In this document: piece after piece, positions 54,638 through 63,076 of the stretch
How the letters are laid out: each line of letters opens with the position of its first letter
How positions within the stretch are numbered: the stretch's first letter is position 1
NCBI RefSeq assembly: GCF_016592155.1
Contig: NZ_AP024237.1
Span: forward strand, 62,001-126,000
Source of the DNA: Mycobacterium heckeshornense
GTDB taxonomy: Bacteria > Actinomycetota > Actinomycetes > Mycobacteriales > Mycobacteriaceae
DNA: 64,000 nucleotides
Direction of reading: 5' to 3'
Program-made: the position numbers and the translations under genes
Notes under the pieces: model-generated
What the model was told of the DNA's origin: nothing
Database searches by the model: none
The model's input: only the letters and a program-made list of their open reading frames with translations

Positions 54638-56098
54638 ATGTCGTTGGAGGAGCACAAGCGCCGCGAGCGAGCCCAAGCAATCGGGTTGTTCCGCTATCAG
54701 CTGATCTGTCCGGCCCTAGATGCGGGGTTATCGACCAAGCAGCGCGGCAAGCTGGTGCGCCAGATCGCCGCCGGTACCCATAGCGACCCATTCGGCAATC
54801 AGGTGCGGATCTCGCGGGAGACGCTGGACCGTTGGATCCGCCGCTACCGGTCCGGCGGGTTCGAGGCGCTGGTGCCCGCGCCGCGCCGGCTGGCCGCGCG
54901 TACCGACGCGCAGGTGCTGGAGCTGGCCGCGTCGCTCAAGCGGGAGAATCCGACCCGCACCGCCACACAGGTGGCTCGGATCCTGCGCACCGCGACCGGG
55001 TGGGCGCCCTCGGAGTCCACCTTGCTACGCCATTTTCACCGGCTGGAGTTGATGGGCCCGGCCACCGGCGAGCTACCCGGGGTGTTCGGCCGGTTCGAGG
55101 CCGCCGACCCCAATGAGCTGTGGTGCGGCGATGCTCTGCACGGCCCGCGGGTTGGCGACCGCAAGACCTACCTTTTCGCCTTCATCGACGATCACTCTCG
55201 GTTGTTGGCCGGCTACCGGTTTGGCTTCGCCGAAGACACCGTGCGCTTGGCCGCAGCGTTGCGCCCCGCACTGGCTGCCCACGGGGTGCCTGGCTCGGTC
55301 TATGTCGATAACGGCTCGGCGTTTTGTGACGCCTGGTTGTTGCGGGCATGTGCGAAACTCGGGGTGCGCCTTGTTCATTCCCAACCAGGTCGGCCTCAAG
55401 GTCGGGGCAAGATCGAACGATTCTTTCGCACCGTACGCGAACAATTCCTGGTGGAGGTGACTGACACCAGCACCGAAGACCTCGCTGCCGCCGGGGTCGA
55501 TCACGCCACCGCGTTGTTGGAGCTTAACCGGCTGTTCGTCGCCTGGGTGGAAACCGAATATCACCGCCGCACCCATACCGAGACCGGGCAAAGCCCGCTG
55601 GATCGGTGGGAGGCCGGCTGGGACCGGCTCGGGCGGACCCCGGCCATGCCGACCGCCGATGATTTGACCGAGGCGTTTTTGTGGTCCGAATACCGCGTGG
55701 TGACCAAGACCGCCACCGTGTCGCTGCACGCTAACACCTACCAGGTCGACGCGGCCCTGGTTGGGCGCAAGGTGGAGCTGGTGTTCTCCCCATTCGACCT
55801 GGAAACCGTCGAAGTCCGCTACCGCGACAAGAGTTTCGGCAAAGCCCTGCCGCACAGCATCTCTCGCCACACCCACCCCAAGGCCAAACCGGAAACACCC
55901 GAGCTCGAGCCGCCGGCAGCGACGGGGATCGACTATTTGGCGCTGACCGCCGCCGCTCACCACGAGCAGCTACGCCGCGACGAACGCATCGGCTATCACG
56001 CCCTCTACGGCCAGGACAGCGAGATTGCCGGCCAGCTATCCCTCGACGACCTTGCACCCAGCGGCGACGCCGATCACGATGGTGAGGTGTCGGCGTGA
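54638..56098 (+). CDS. rve-fold DDE transposase of the three-gene transposon
   Basis: A 486-residue transposase. The N-terminal part has helix-turn-helix modules (DPFGNQVRISRETLDRWIRR YRSGGFEAL and TATQVARILRTATGWAPSES). The catalytic core has WCGDALHGPRVGDRKTYLFA (D), VYVDNGSAFCDAWLLRACAK (D) and GRPQGRGKIERFFRTVREQF (E). A C-terminal Mu-type beta barrel follows (VTKTATVSLHANTYQVDAAL). It resembles IS481/Mu/TnsB-type enzymes. ATG 54638 is preferred over a TTG 21 bases earlier. Translation is coupled to the ATPase (GTGA overlap). Confidence 0.87.
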   Translation: MSLEEHKRRERAQAIGLFRYQLICPALDAGLSTKQRGKLVRQIAAGTHSDPFGNQVRISRETLDRWIRRYRSGGFEALVPAPRRLAARTDAQVLELAASLKRENPTRTATQVARILRTATGWAPSESTLLRHFHRLELMGPATGELPGVFGRFEAADPNELWCGDALHGPRVGDRKTYLFAFIDDHSRLLAGYRFGFAEDTVRLAAALRPALAAHGVPGSVYVDNGSAFCDAWLLRACAKLGVRLVHSQPGRPQGRGKIERFFRTVREQFLVEVTDTSTEDLAAAGVDHATALLELNRLFVAWVETEYHRRTHTETGQSPLDRWEAGWDRLGRTPAMPTADDLTEAFLWSEYRVVTKTATVSLHANTYQVDAALVGRKVELVFSPFDLETVEVRYRDKSFGKALPHSISRHTHPKAKPETPELEPPAATGIDYLALTAAAHHEQLRRDERIGYHALYGQDSEIAGQLSLDDLAPSGDADHDGEVSA

Positions 56099-56910
56099 GT
56101 ATCCAACGGCTGCAATCACATTGGGGATTCACCCGGATGCCGTTCGGACGTGACCTGGCGCCAGCCATGCTGCACCGCCATAGCGGCCACGGTGAGGCGG
56201 TCGCCCGCATCACCTGGTGTGTGGACCAGCGTGCGATCGGAGTGATCACCGGCGAGGTCGGCGCGGGCAAGACCGTGGCCGTGCGGGCGGCCACCGCCAA
56301 CCTGGATCCGTCTCGGCACGTGTTCATCTACCTGGCCAACCCCACCATCGGGGTGCGCGGCATGCTCACCCACATCGTGGCCGCGCTCGGGCACACCCCC
56401 GCCTATCACAAATCAGCCCTGGCCCCCCAAGCCGCCGAGGCGCTGGCCACCGAACACGCCGAACGGGGCCGCAATCCCGTGCTGGTCGTCGATGAGGCCC
56501 ACCTACTCGATAACCACCAGCTCGAAGCGATCCGGCTCTTGACCAACCACGAGATGGACAGTGGATCCCCGTTCGCCGTCGTGCTCATCGGCCAACCCAG
56601 CCTGCGCCACCGGCTCCGGCTCGGGGTGCTCGCCGCGTTAGATCAGCGCATCGCAGTCCGCTACACCATCGCCGGGATGAACGGCGCCGACACCGCCGAC
56701 TACATCCGCCATCACTGCAAAATCGCCGGACGCTCCGACACCCTCTTCTCCGAGGACGCCATCGGGCTGATCCACAACGCCTCCCGCGGTCACCCCCGCG
56801 CGGTCAACAACCTGGCCCTGCACGCGCTGACCGCCGCGTTCGCCGCCGATCACGCCATCGTCGACGAAAAGGCCGCTCGCATCGCGATCAGCGAAACCGC
56901 CGCGGACTGA
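56095..56910 (+). CDS. ExeA/TnsC-like AAA+ ATPase of the three-gene transposon
   Basis: A 271-residue AAA+ ATPase. Walker A is VITGEVGAGKTVAVRAATA and Walker B is NPVLVVDEAHLLDNHQLEAI. Sensor and arginine-finger region: SPFAVVLIGQPSLRHRLRLG. It starts LQSHWGFTRMPFGRDLAPAM, typical of ExeA-like ATPases. In MuB/TnsC/TniB systems the ATPase selects target DNA and activates the transposase. The GTG start overlaps the transposase stop. Confidence 0.88.
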   Translation: MSIQRLQSHWGFTRMPFGRDLAPAMLHRHSGHGEAVARITWCVDQRAIGVITGEVGAGKTVAVRAATANLDPSRHVFIYLANPTIGVRGMLTHIVAALGHTPAYHKSALAPQAAEALATEHAERGRNPVLVVDEAHLLDNHQLEAIRLLTNHEMDSGSPFAVVLIGQPSLRHRLRLGVLAALDQRIAVRYTIAGMNGADTADYIRHHCKIAGRSDTLFSEDAIGLIHNASRGHPRAVNNLALHALTAAFAADHAIVDEKAARIAISETAAD

Positions 56911-56976
56911 ACCTGATTCACGTCAACACGACCAGCACCGCATCAACCCGACCAGCACTCCGTCACCACGCCCACC

Positions 56977-57008
56977 ACGGCCCCGCTCACCACACCGAGC
57001 GGGGCCGT
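56977..57008 (+). terminator. Rho-independent-type terminator after the ATPase gene
   Basis: Perfect 11-bp stem ACGGCCCCGCT / AGCGGGGCCGT with a 10-base loop, followed by TCTCATCATC. It ends the transposon operon. Confidence 0.7.
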
Positions 57009-57119
57009 TCTCATCATCGGATCGTCGTCAACATCGATGACGCCCTCATCGTCATCTTCAGCGACGCGCAACAATCAGCGCGAAGTGGGGAATCTTCTGA
57101 CCTTTCCGTGGGTGTGGTT

Positions 57120-57490
57120 TCATGTTGCTCGTCCGGGTAGTACGGAGCAGAGTCCGCCTCGGGTGAGCAGGGCCATGGCGATCAGCGCGTCGAGGCTATG
57201 AAACCCATAGGCGCGCTTGGTCAATGCCCGTAGGTGGTTGTTGGTGGCCTCGGCGCGGGCGTTGGACAGGCCGTGGTCGAGGGTGTTGAGGATGAGGCTG
57301 CGGTAGCGGCGGATGGTTCGGGCCAGGGCGACGAACTCGGGGATGCGCGAGTGCGACGCCCACGACAGCCACCCGGCCAGCAGCTGTCGCCCGGCTTGGC
57401 CTTTGAGCCGAAACAGTTCGCACAGTTGCTCTTTGAGCAGATAGGCCCGATACAGCGTGCTGTTGGTGGCGGCGATGGTCGCCAGCCTCC
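57120..57490 (-). pseudogene. ISL3-family transposase, 3' fragment
   Basis: Reading the minus strand from about 57490 to the TGA at 57120 gives TIAATNSTLYRAYLLKEQLC, LAGWLSWASHSRIPEFVALA, SNARAEATNNHLRALTKRAY and GFHSLDALIAMALLTRGGLC. This is the C-terminal part of an ISL3 transposase, including its last catalytic glutamate (ARAEATN). The N-terminal two thirds are missing. No start codon remains near the 5' end. Confidence 0.8.
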
Positions 57491-57579
57491 AAACGTGTCC
57501 AAGACGCCCACGCGTGGCTGGGTATTTTCGACCGGCTTTGGCTCATTAACTCAAACGCAAAACAACCCCGTCTGCGGTG

Positions 57580-58052
57580 GGGGCCTCTCGGCTGAGGGGT
57601 TGGACTCGGTGGCGTTGATGGTGGCGGCTGAGCCCTGCATGGCCGAGTTGGTGGATCGGTGGGCGCCCGGGCGGGTGATGATCAACGCCTACGGCCCGAC
57701 CGAGACCACGATGTGTGTGGCGATCAGCGCCCCATTGGCGGCGGGATCGGGGGTGCCGCCGATCGGTGCGCCGGTGTCCGGTGCGGCGTTGTTTGTGCTC
57801 GATGGCTGGTTGCGTCCGGTGCCGGCCGGGTGTGGTCGGGGAGTTGTATGTGGCCGGTGCCGGGGTGGGGTGCGGGTATTGGCGGCGGGCCGGGTTGACC
57901 GGGTCGCGGTTTGTGGCGTGTCCGTTCGGGGGCCGGGGGCGCGGATGTATCGCACCGGGGATCTGGTGCGGTGGGCGCGGATGGCCAGCTGGTGTATGTG
58001 GGGCGCGCCGATGAGCAGGTCAAGATCCGCGGCTATCGCATCGAATGCGGTG
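57580..58052 (+). pseudogene. Degenerate NRPS adenylation-domain fragment
   Basis: Closely matches the NRPS region at about 36218-36692 (and its copies): [20 protein letters not shown] and [20 protein letters not shown] are intact. Single-base changes then break the frame (an extra G after CCGGCCGG and lost bases near 57930 and 57975). It ends at IRGYRIECG, just before the acyltransferase gene. It is a scrap of a further NRPS module or a translocated copy. Confidence 0.87.
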
Positions 58053-58072
58053 AAAATATGGTTTGATATGGC

Positions 58073-59416
58073 GTGGACCGCGTTGTGACCCCGCAGCTGC
58101 GCCGCCCGTTGAGCCCGCAGGAACGGTGGTACTGGATCGCCGATCAGCTCTCGCCGCTCAACGTTGTTGCGCGAGTGCGTCTTCATGGGCAAATCTCGCA
58201 TGACCTGCTCGAAGCGGCGGCGGCTGCGCTGGCCGCCGAATACCCGGTACTGCGGGTAGCGATCACGACCGACGCCGACGGAACCAATCCCTCTTTCCTG
58301 CCGTCCGCGCGGCCGATCGACATCCGCACGGTGAGGGGTGACGACGCCGAATGGCAACGGCAGGTCGACAGCTACGAGCTGGCCACGTCACTGAACTGGC
58401 ACACCGGTCCGCTGGTCCGTATTGTGCACGTGGCGGGGAACTCCGGCGACGTGCACGATCTGGTGTTGACCGGGTCGCATATCGTTGCCGACGGTTTCAC
58501 GGTGATTTGGTTGATGTTCAGACTGCTCGAGCACGCCGACCGCCTGGACCGGTCACCTGGCGACACCCAGACGATCTCACGGTCGGCGGTCGGCGCCCCC
58601 GAAGACCGGTTGCCCGCCCGCTATCGCGGTGTCCGGGGCATCGCCAGGATCGCGAGCAGCGTTATCGCCGACGGGCTCGCCACTGCGATCACCCGGCCGC
58701 GACGGCTGCGACCGGAGACACCCGTCCCGGCGTCCCAGCGCCGGACCAGACTGTTGTGCCGTAACCTGTCAGGCAGTCAGCTGGATGCACTGATCGGCCG
58801 TTGCCATGCCGAAGGTGTCACCGTAACCGGCGCACTGGTGGCGGCGATGGCGATGGCGATCGGACCGGTAGTCGCGCAGAAAGATTCGGGCTGGATAGGG
58901 ATCACATCACCGGTCGACACCCGCGCCGCAGCGGTTCCCCCGGTTCCCTTCGACGAAGCAGGTGCCTTCGTGTCCTCGTTGACGTCGATCGTGCGCTTCG
59001 GCGGTGGCCGGGATCTGTGGTCGATCGCCCAGCAGGTCAACCGGTCGATGCGTCGACGCATCCGATTCGGTCAGCATCTCGCGGAGCAGAACGCTGTGCG
59101 GTATGTGTGCCCCGCGTCGCTCGACACCAGCGATCGCGCCATTCGCCTGATGGAACGCCTCGGTGTTACCTCCAATGTTTGCCTGACGAACGTCGGTCGC
59201 CTCGACTTCCTCCCAGCGCGCATCGGCGAATGGTCCCTGTCCGGCGGGCAGGGCGCGGGTAGCCTATCAATCGGCGGCTACCTTATGGCGGCGGCCGGTA
59301 CCGTCCATGGCCAATTATTTTGGAATTTCACGTATATCGACGACGTTGTGTCACAGCCGACCGCGCAGAAGTTCGCGGACGATGCGGTGGCGACACTGCT
59401 TGACGCACTTGACTAA
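58073..59416 (+). CDS. PapA/condensation-type acyltransferase
   Basis: A 447-residue stand-alone condensation-fold protein like the mycobacterial polyketide-associated acyltransferases. It begins LRRPLSPQERWYWIADQLSP. The active-site motif is LTGSHIVADGFTVIWLMFRL (HxxxDG kept; the first H of HHxxxDG is Ser). A late segment, GVTSNVCLTNVGRLDFLPAR, is typical of PapA5-like enzymes. Such proteins esterify hydroxyl groups of lipids with acyl chains from CoA or carrier proteins. It may acylate the NRPS product. GTG 58073 is the first start; GTG 58085 is also possible. Confidence 0.83.
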   Translation: MDRVVTPQLRRPLSPQERWYWIADQLSPLNVVARVRLHGQISHDLLEAAAAALAAEYPVLRVAITTDADGTNPSFLPSARPIDIRTVRGDDAEWQRQVDSYELATSLNWHTGPLVRIVHVAGNSGDVHDLVLTGSHIVADGFTVIWLMFRLLEHADRLDRSPGDTQTISRSAVGAPEDRLPARYRGVRGIARIASSVIADGLATAITRPRRLRPETPVPASQRRTRLLCRNLSGSQLDALIGRCHAEGVTVTGALVAAMAMAIGPVVAQKDSGWIGITSPVDTRAAAVPPVPFDEAGAFVSSLTSIVRFGGGRDLWSIAQQVNRSMRRRIRFGQHLAEQNAVRYVCPASLDTSDRAIRLMERLGVTSNVCLTNVGRLDFLPARIGEWSLSGGQGAGSLSIGGYLMAAAGTVHGQLFWNFTYIDDVVSQPTAQKFADDAVATLLDALD

Positions 59417-59775
59417 GCTAAGCCTTGATCCACCGACGGGTTGAGTTGAGTGGTGTCTGGATTCGTTGATCTTGATCCTCTGGTTGTGGGCGTGAAGTAA
59501 CTGCTGGTGTGCCCAGCTTTTCCTATGGTCTCCGGTCGGGCCGTTATCGGCGGAGTGGTCAGGCTGTTTCGGGCAGTGGTGGTGAGCGTCCAATCGTGTT
59601 GTGCCATAGCGCAAGCCAGTGTTTCGACCATGGCCAGTGGGTGGGCAGATGCAGGACTGGGCGGCGTTGGGGCCGGGCCAGCCGGGCTGGGACGGTGATG
59701 ATCTTGCGGCGTAGCGTCGATCCCCGAGCCCGGGCGTGTTGGTTACCGGCGAGCACGCGGGCGGCGCGCAGCAGC
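59417..59775 (-). pseudogene. IS1380-family transposase, C-terminal fragment
   Basis: Minus-strand sequence from about 59775 to the stop at 59559 reads LLLRAARVLAGNQHARARGS, TLRRKIITVPARLARPQRRP and VLHLPTHWPWSKHWLALWHN, the conserved C-terminal 70 residues of IS1380 transposases. 59417-59558 is its 3' non-coding end. It is cut off at the IS3-type element on its right. It is the part that the IS1380 copy at 32088 lacks, but it is oriented oppositely and need not come from the same insertion. Confidence 0.75.
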
Positions 59776-60032
59776 AGGCTGCCGGCCTGGTGATTGAGAC
59801 CGGTCGGCCGGTGGCTCATGTGGCGGCTGAGATTGGTGTGGGTGATCAAGTGCTGGGGCGTTGGGTGCGCCTGCAACGCCAGGCGGCTTCGGCTGGTGAT
59901 ACTGGCGCGGTGTTAGATGCTGATGAACGCGCGGAGTTGGAGCGTCTGCGTAAAGAGAACGCCGAATTACGTTTGGACCGTGAGTTTTTGAAAAAAGCCG
60001 CGGCCTTCTTCGTCTGCGAACACAACCGGTAG
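59736..60032 (+). CDS. IS3 OrfA, probably N-terminally chimeric
   Basis: The genuine OrfA part starts around LVIETGRPVAHVAAEIGVGD (helix-turn-helix) and runs through the coiled coil ELERLRKENAELRLDREFLK KAAAFF. The first 17 residues come from antisense IS1380 sequence, so the native start is lost. An AAAAAAG tract at 59991-59997 precedes the OrfB frame (-1), the usual place for programmed frameshifting. Confidence 0.6.
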   Translation: MLVTGEHAGGAQQQAAGLVIETGRPVAHVAAEIGVGDQVLGRWVRLQRQAASAGDTGAVLDADERAELERLRKENAELRLDREFLKKAAAFFVCEHNR

Positions 60033-60950
60033 AAGCCTACCGGGTGATCGAGGCGCAGCAGGCCACCTACCCGGTTAAGCGGATGTGCGAACTGCTGGAG
60101 GTGTCGCGCTCGGGCTACTACAAGTGGCGTAAATCCCGCGATCGCGGACCGACTCCGGCACAGCAGCGGCGCGCCGAGCTGGACGCCAAGGTCGCCAAGT
60201 TCTACGCGTCCTCCGACGGTGTCTACGGCGCCCCGCGCATCCTGGCCGATCTACACGACGACGGTGAGCGGGTCTCGCGCAAGACGGGGGCGGCCTCACT
60301 GCGCCGGCAGGGTTTGGCGGGGATCTGTCCGCGCCGGTTCGCGCCGGCCACCACGGTGGTTGACCTGGATGCTGCGGTGCCTAAAGACCTGGTCAAGCGT
60401 CGTTTCGACACCGGGATCCTCAACCGAGTGTGGACCAGCGATATCACCTATCTGCGCACGGGTGAGGACTGGCTTTATCGGTGCGCCGTCCGCGACGGCT
60501 GCTCACGGCGGGTGATCGGCTGGGCCATCGACGATTACCTGCACACCGATCTGGTTCAGGCCGCGCTGGAGATGGCTGTGGCGATGCGCGGCGAGCTTGC
60601 GGAGCAGGTCGTGTTGCACGCGGATCGCGGCTGTCAGTACACCTCAGCACAGCTCGCGCGGTTCGCCCGCGAGCACAACCTGGCTCGTTCAGTGGGCCGC
60701 ACCGCGGTGTGTTGGGACAATGCTCAGCAGGAATCGTTTTGGGCCACACTGAAAGTCGAGTTCTACGACCGATACCTGTGGCCAACCAAGACGGCCGCCA
60801 AGCTCGCCGTGGGCGACTGGATCGAGCGGGTCTATAACCGACGCAGACGTCATTCGGCCCTCGCTATGATGAGGCCGGTCGAGTTCGAAGACCGACTCAC
60901 TCAGACGGCACAAGCCGCCTGACCCTGTGTCCACCAAACGGGGTCAAGCC
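59776..60950 (+). mobile_element. IS3-family element, left-truncated
   Basis: Contains a 5'-truncated OrfA and a complete OrfB. The left end abuts an IS1380 fragment and the right end an IS256 fragment, so the terminal repeats could not be confirmed. Ends are approximate. Confidence 0.65.
60044..60922 (+). CDS. IS3 OrfB integrase
   Basis: A 292-residue IS3-type integrase. An N-terminal HTH_21 region (CELLEVSRSGYYKWRKSRDR) is followed by the DDE core: WTSDITYLRTGEDWLYRCAV (D), VVLHADRGCQYTSAQLARFA (D) and WDNAQQESFWATLKVEFYDR (E). It ends NRRRRHSALAMMRPVEFEDR. It is normally made as a fusion with OrfA; the -1 frame is open back to SRGLLRLRTQPVEAYRVIEA. Confidence 0.88.
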   Translation: MIEAQQATYPVKRMCELLEVSRSGYYKWRKSRDRGPTPAQQRRAELDAKVAKFYASSDGVYGAPRILADLHDDGERVSRKTGAASLRRQGLAGICPRRFAPATTVVDLDAAVPKDLVKRRFDTGILNRVWTSDITYLRTGEDWLYRCAVRDGCSRRVIGWAIDDYLHTDLVQAALEMAVAMRGELAEQVVLHADRGCQYTSAQLARFAREHNLARSVGRTAVCWDNAQQESFWATLKVEFYDRYLWPTKTAAKLAVGDWIERVYNRRRRHSALAMMRPVEFEDRLTQTAQAA

Positions 60951-61187
60951 CACCCCCAGGAAAGACTAAATCGAGAGGTTCGGCGTCGCACCGACGTCGT
61001 CGGCATCTTCCCCGACCGCACCGCCATCATCCGCCTCGTCGGCGCCGTGTTAGCCGAACAGCACGACGAATGGATCGAAGGCCGCCGCTACCTCGGCCTC
61101 GACGTCCTGACCCGGGCAAGGGCAGTGCTGACCAACCAGCCCGCCGACCAGCAACCCCCCCCCACCACACCGGCACTGACCGCCTAA
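60951..61187 (+). pseudogene. IS256-family transposase, C-terminal fragment
   Basis: The last 78 codons of an IS256-type transposase: QERLNREVRRRTDVVGIFPD RTAIIRLVGAVLAEQHDEWI, then EGRRYLGLDVLTRARAVLTN. The 5' part is missing, apparently replaced by the IS3 element. Confidence 0.8.
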
Positions 61188-61507
61188 ACTGGCCACCGAA
61201 GAGTCACGCGAAGCGAACTCTTACACCACGCCTCTGGACTTGGCCCGCTCAACCCGTACTCCTGACACCCCGAACAACACTGTCGTAGCGTCAGACATAG
61301 CCCTTGGCTCCTTCCCGGCCTGAATGCGTAGCAACACTCAGACTTCAGAAGGCCAAGGGCCTTCAGCCGTTAGACACGCCGACCAAGATCAACGGGCTAC
61401 CTGCCCGCTTAAGATTGAAGAGCCGATATGATCGACCGGACCACACTCTTGGGGAACCCGTGCCGGTCGCCTAACTTCCTCCCAAGAGGAACCGGAGGCT
61501 TTGGCGT
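61188..61507. other. Intergenic region before the epimerase gene
   Basis: 320 bases: the end of the IS256 fragment (to about 61250) and then unassigned DNA with a leader for the epimerase gene. It contains a near-perfect hairpin, CCTTGGCTCC...GGCCAAGGGCC type, around 61308-61365. No gene is supported. Confidence 0.35.
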
Positions 61508-62620
61508 TTGTCGACATCCGTGCTTGTCACAGGTGGGGCGGGATTTATCGGGTCAGCTCTGTCGCGTCGTCTCGTCAAAGCCGGCTATGACGTCGCCGTA
61601 ATGGACGTCTTGCACCCCCAGGTGCACGGCGGACGTCAAGCGATCGACCTGCCGCCGTCCGTGCGATTCTTCACCGGAGATGTCACCCATGCGCCCGACT
61701 GGGATGCGGTGCTTCGATTGTTTCAACCTTCCCAGATCGTGCATTTGGCGGCCGAGACCGGAACGGCGCAGTCGCTCACCGAGGCCACGCGCCACGGCCT
61801 GGTAAACGTGGTGGGCACCACTCAGCTTCTCGACGCCCTGAGCCGCTCAGCGCTGGTACCGCACCAGATCGTCCTGGCGTCGTCACGGGCTGTCTACGGC
61901 GAGGGCGCCTGGCAAGCCGGTGACGAAGTCTTCTATCCGCGGCCGCGCAGCCACGCTCGGCTGTTGGCTGGTATCTGGGATCCGGTGGGCCCCACGGGTG
62001 AACCCGCGCTCCCGTTACCGAGCTGCGCAGGCCACACCGAGCCCCGGCCGACCAACATTTACGCCGCGACCAAACTCGCTCAAGAGCATCTGTTGGCTGC
62101 TTGGACGGCCGCCCATGACGCCAATCTCAGTGTGCTGCGTCTGCAGAACGTCTACGGGCCGGGCCAGTCGCTGACCAACCCCTACACAGGAATAGTCGCA
62201 TTGTTCGCGCGGTTAGCGCGCGCACAACGCCCGCCTGAGGTCTACGAGGACGGCCGCATCGTTCGCGACTTCGTCTTTATCGACGATGTCGTCGACGCGG
62301 TGTTCGCCGCGCTGGAGAGGCCCGCGACCGAGTCACGCTGCCTAGACATAGGGTCGGGCACAGCGACCACCATCCATCAGCTGGCTCGCACGATCGCCGC
62401 CATGTGCGACGCTCCCGAACCGACCGTCGTAGCCAAATTCCGCGACGGTGACGTACGTGCCGCAAGCTGCAGCATCGAGGCAGCGATGAACGAACTGCAC
62501 TGGCGTCCGAAGTGGGGGCTTGAGGACGGTCTGCATGCACTGCTCGAATGGATCAGCGAGGAGCCCGAATTGCCCTTGGAGCCAAGCGATCACACTCAGG
62601 CACCAGGCCGCCCTGAGTAG
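61508..62620 (+). CDS. NAD-dependent epimerase/dehydratase (extended SDR)
   Basis: A 370-residue extended short-chain dehydrogenase. The NAD loop is VLVTGGAGFIGSALSRRLVK. The active-site serine region is HQIVLASSRAVYGEGAWQAG and the YxxxK is in TNIYAATKLAQEHLLAAWTA. A late substrate segment is DGRIVRDFVFIDDVVDAVFA. It is related to nucleotide-sugar 4-epimerases and dTDP-glucose dehydratases. TTG at 61508 is used because GGAGG lies 10 bases upstream; no ATG fits. A sugar-modifying role in the nearby lipopeptide locus is possible but unproven. Confidence 0.85.
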   Translation: MSTSVLVTGGAGFIGSALSRRLVKAGYDVAVMDVLHPQVHGGRQAIDLPPSVRFFTGDVTHAPDWDAVLRLFQPSQIVHLAAETGTAQSLTEATRHGLVNVVGTTQLLDALSRSALVPHQIVLASSRAVYGEGAWQAGDEVFYPRPRSHARLLAGIWDPVGPTGEPALPLPSCAGHTEPRPTNIYAATKLAQEHLLAAWTAAHDANLSVLRLQNVYGPGQSLTNPYTGIVALFARLARAQRPPEVYEDGRIVRDFVFIDDVVDAVFAALERPATESRCLDIGSGTATTIHQLARTIAAMCDAPEPTVVAKFRDGDVRAASCSIEAAMNELHWRPKWGLEDGLHALLEWISEEPELPLEPSDHTQAPGRPE

Positions 62621-62698
62621 TCGGTTGCGTGCGGATGCCGTTAGCTGTGCCCTCATGCCGAATTGCACGACCGCAGCGGAAGTCAAGGGGAACTAACA

Positions 62699-62983
62699 AT
62701 GGCCTACCTCGACATCTTATCGAAGACCACATCGATCCTGCTCAACACCGACGGCACCGACGATCGCGACCAGCTGGCCGGCGTGGCGGCCGGAGAACTG
62801 TTCGAGTGGGCGTGGCTGATCGGCGAGTTCGCCGGTTGGCTCGGAGACGCCGACTAACACACCCGCGCCGACTTCGACCGATTCTTCGGCCGCTACCGCG
62901 CCGCGGACACGACCGCCTGGTTCGCCGCGCACATCGCTGAGCGCATCGCCGCGCTGCTCGACGGGGATCGGGGCCAACCATGA
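62699..62983 (+). pseudogene. Small hypothetical protein with an internal stop
   Basis: From ATG 62699 (AAGGGGA upstream) the frame reads MAYLDILSKTTSILLNTDGT and DDRDQLAGVAAGELFEWAWL IGEFAGWLGDAD, then TAA at 62855-62857. The same frame stays open after the stop as HTRADFDRFFGRYRAADTTA and AERIAALLDGDRGQP to 62983. One nonsense change therefore probably truncates a 94-residue acidic protein to 52 residues. No domain recognised. Confidence 0.55.
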
Positions 62984-63076
62984 GCACAACAACACCGCCG
63001 CCACCGTCACTAGGTGGTTGGTGTTTTTCGCGTGGCGGTGACCGGCTGATCGCGGCTGCTCGAGTTGAATGATCGG

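Larger units (their letters stand above)
50410..57010 (+). mobile_element. Three-gene DDE/AAA+ transposon (DUF6431 protein, Mu/IS481-type transposase, ExeA-like ATPase)
   Basis: A co-oriented set: zinc-ribbon/HTH protein (interrupted), rve-fold transposase and AAA+ ATPase, ending in a strong terminator. The gene set recalls Tn7/Tn5053-type systems (target protein, TnsB-like, TnsC-like). The terminal repeats were not located, so the coordinates cover the genes only. An IS3 element carrying a group II intron is inserted in the first gene. Confidence 0.65.

Noticed and set aside
58073..59416. A complete fourth NRPS module (C domain after the A fragment)
   Set aside because: The 58073 protein is a full-length stand-alone acyltransferase with PapA-type C-terminal motifs, and the A fragment before it is frameshifted and lacks a carrier domain.
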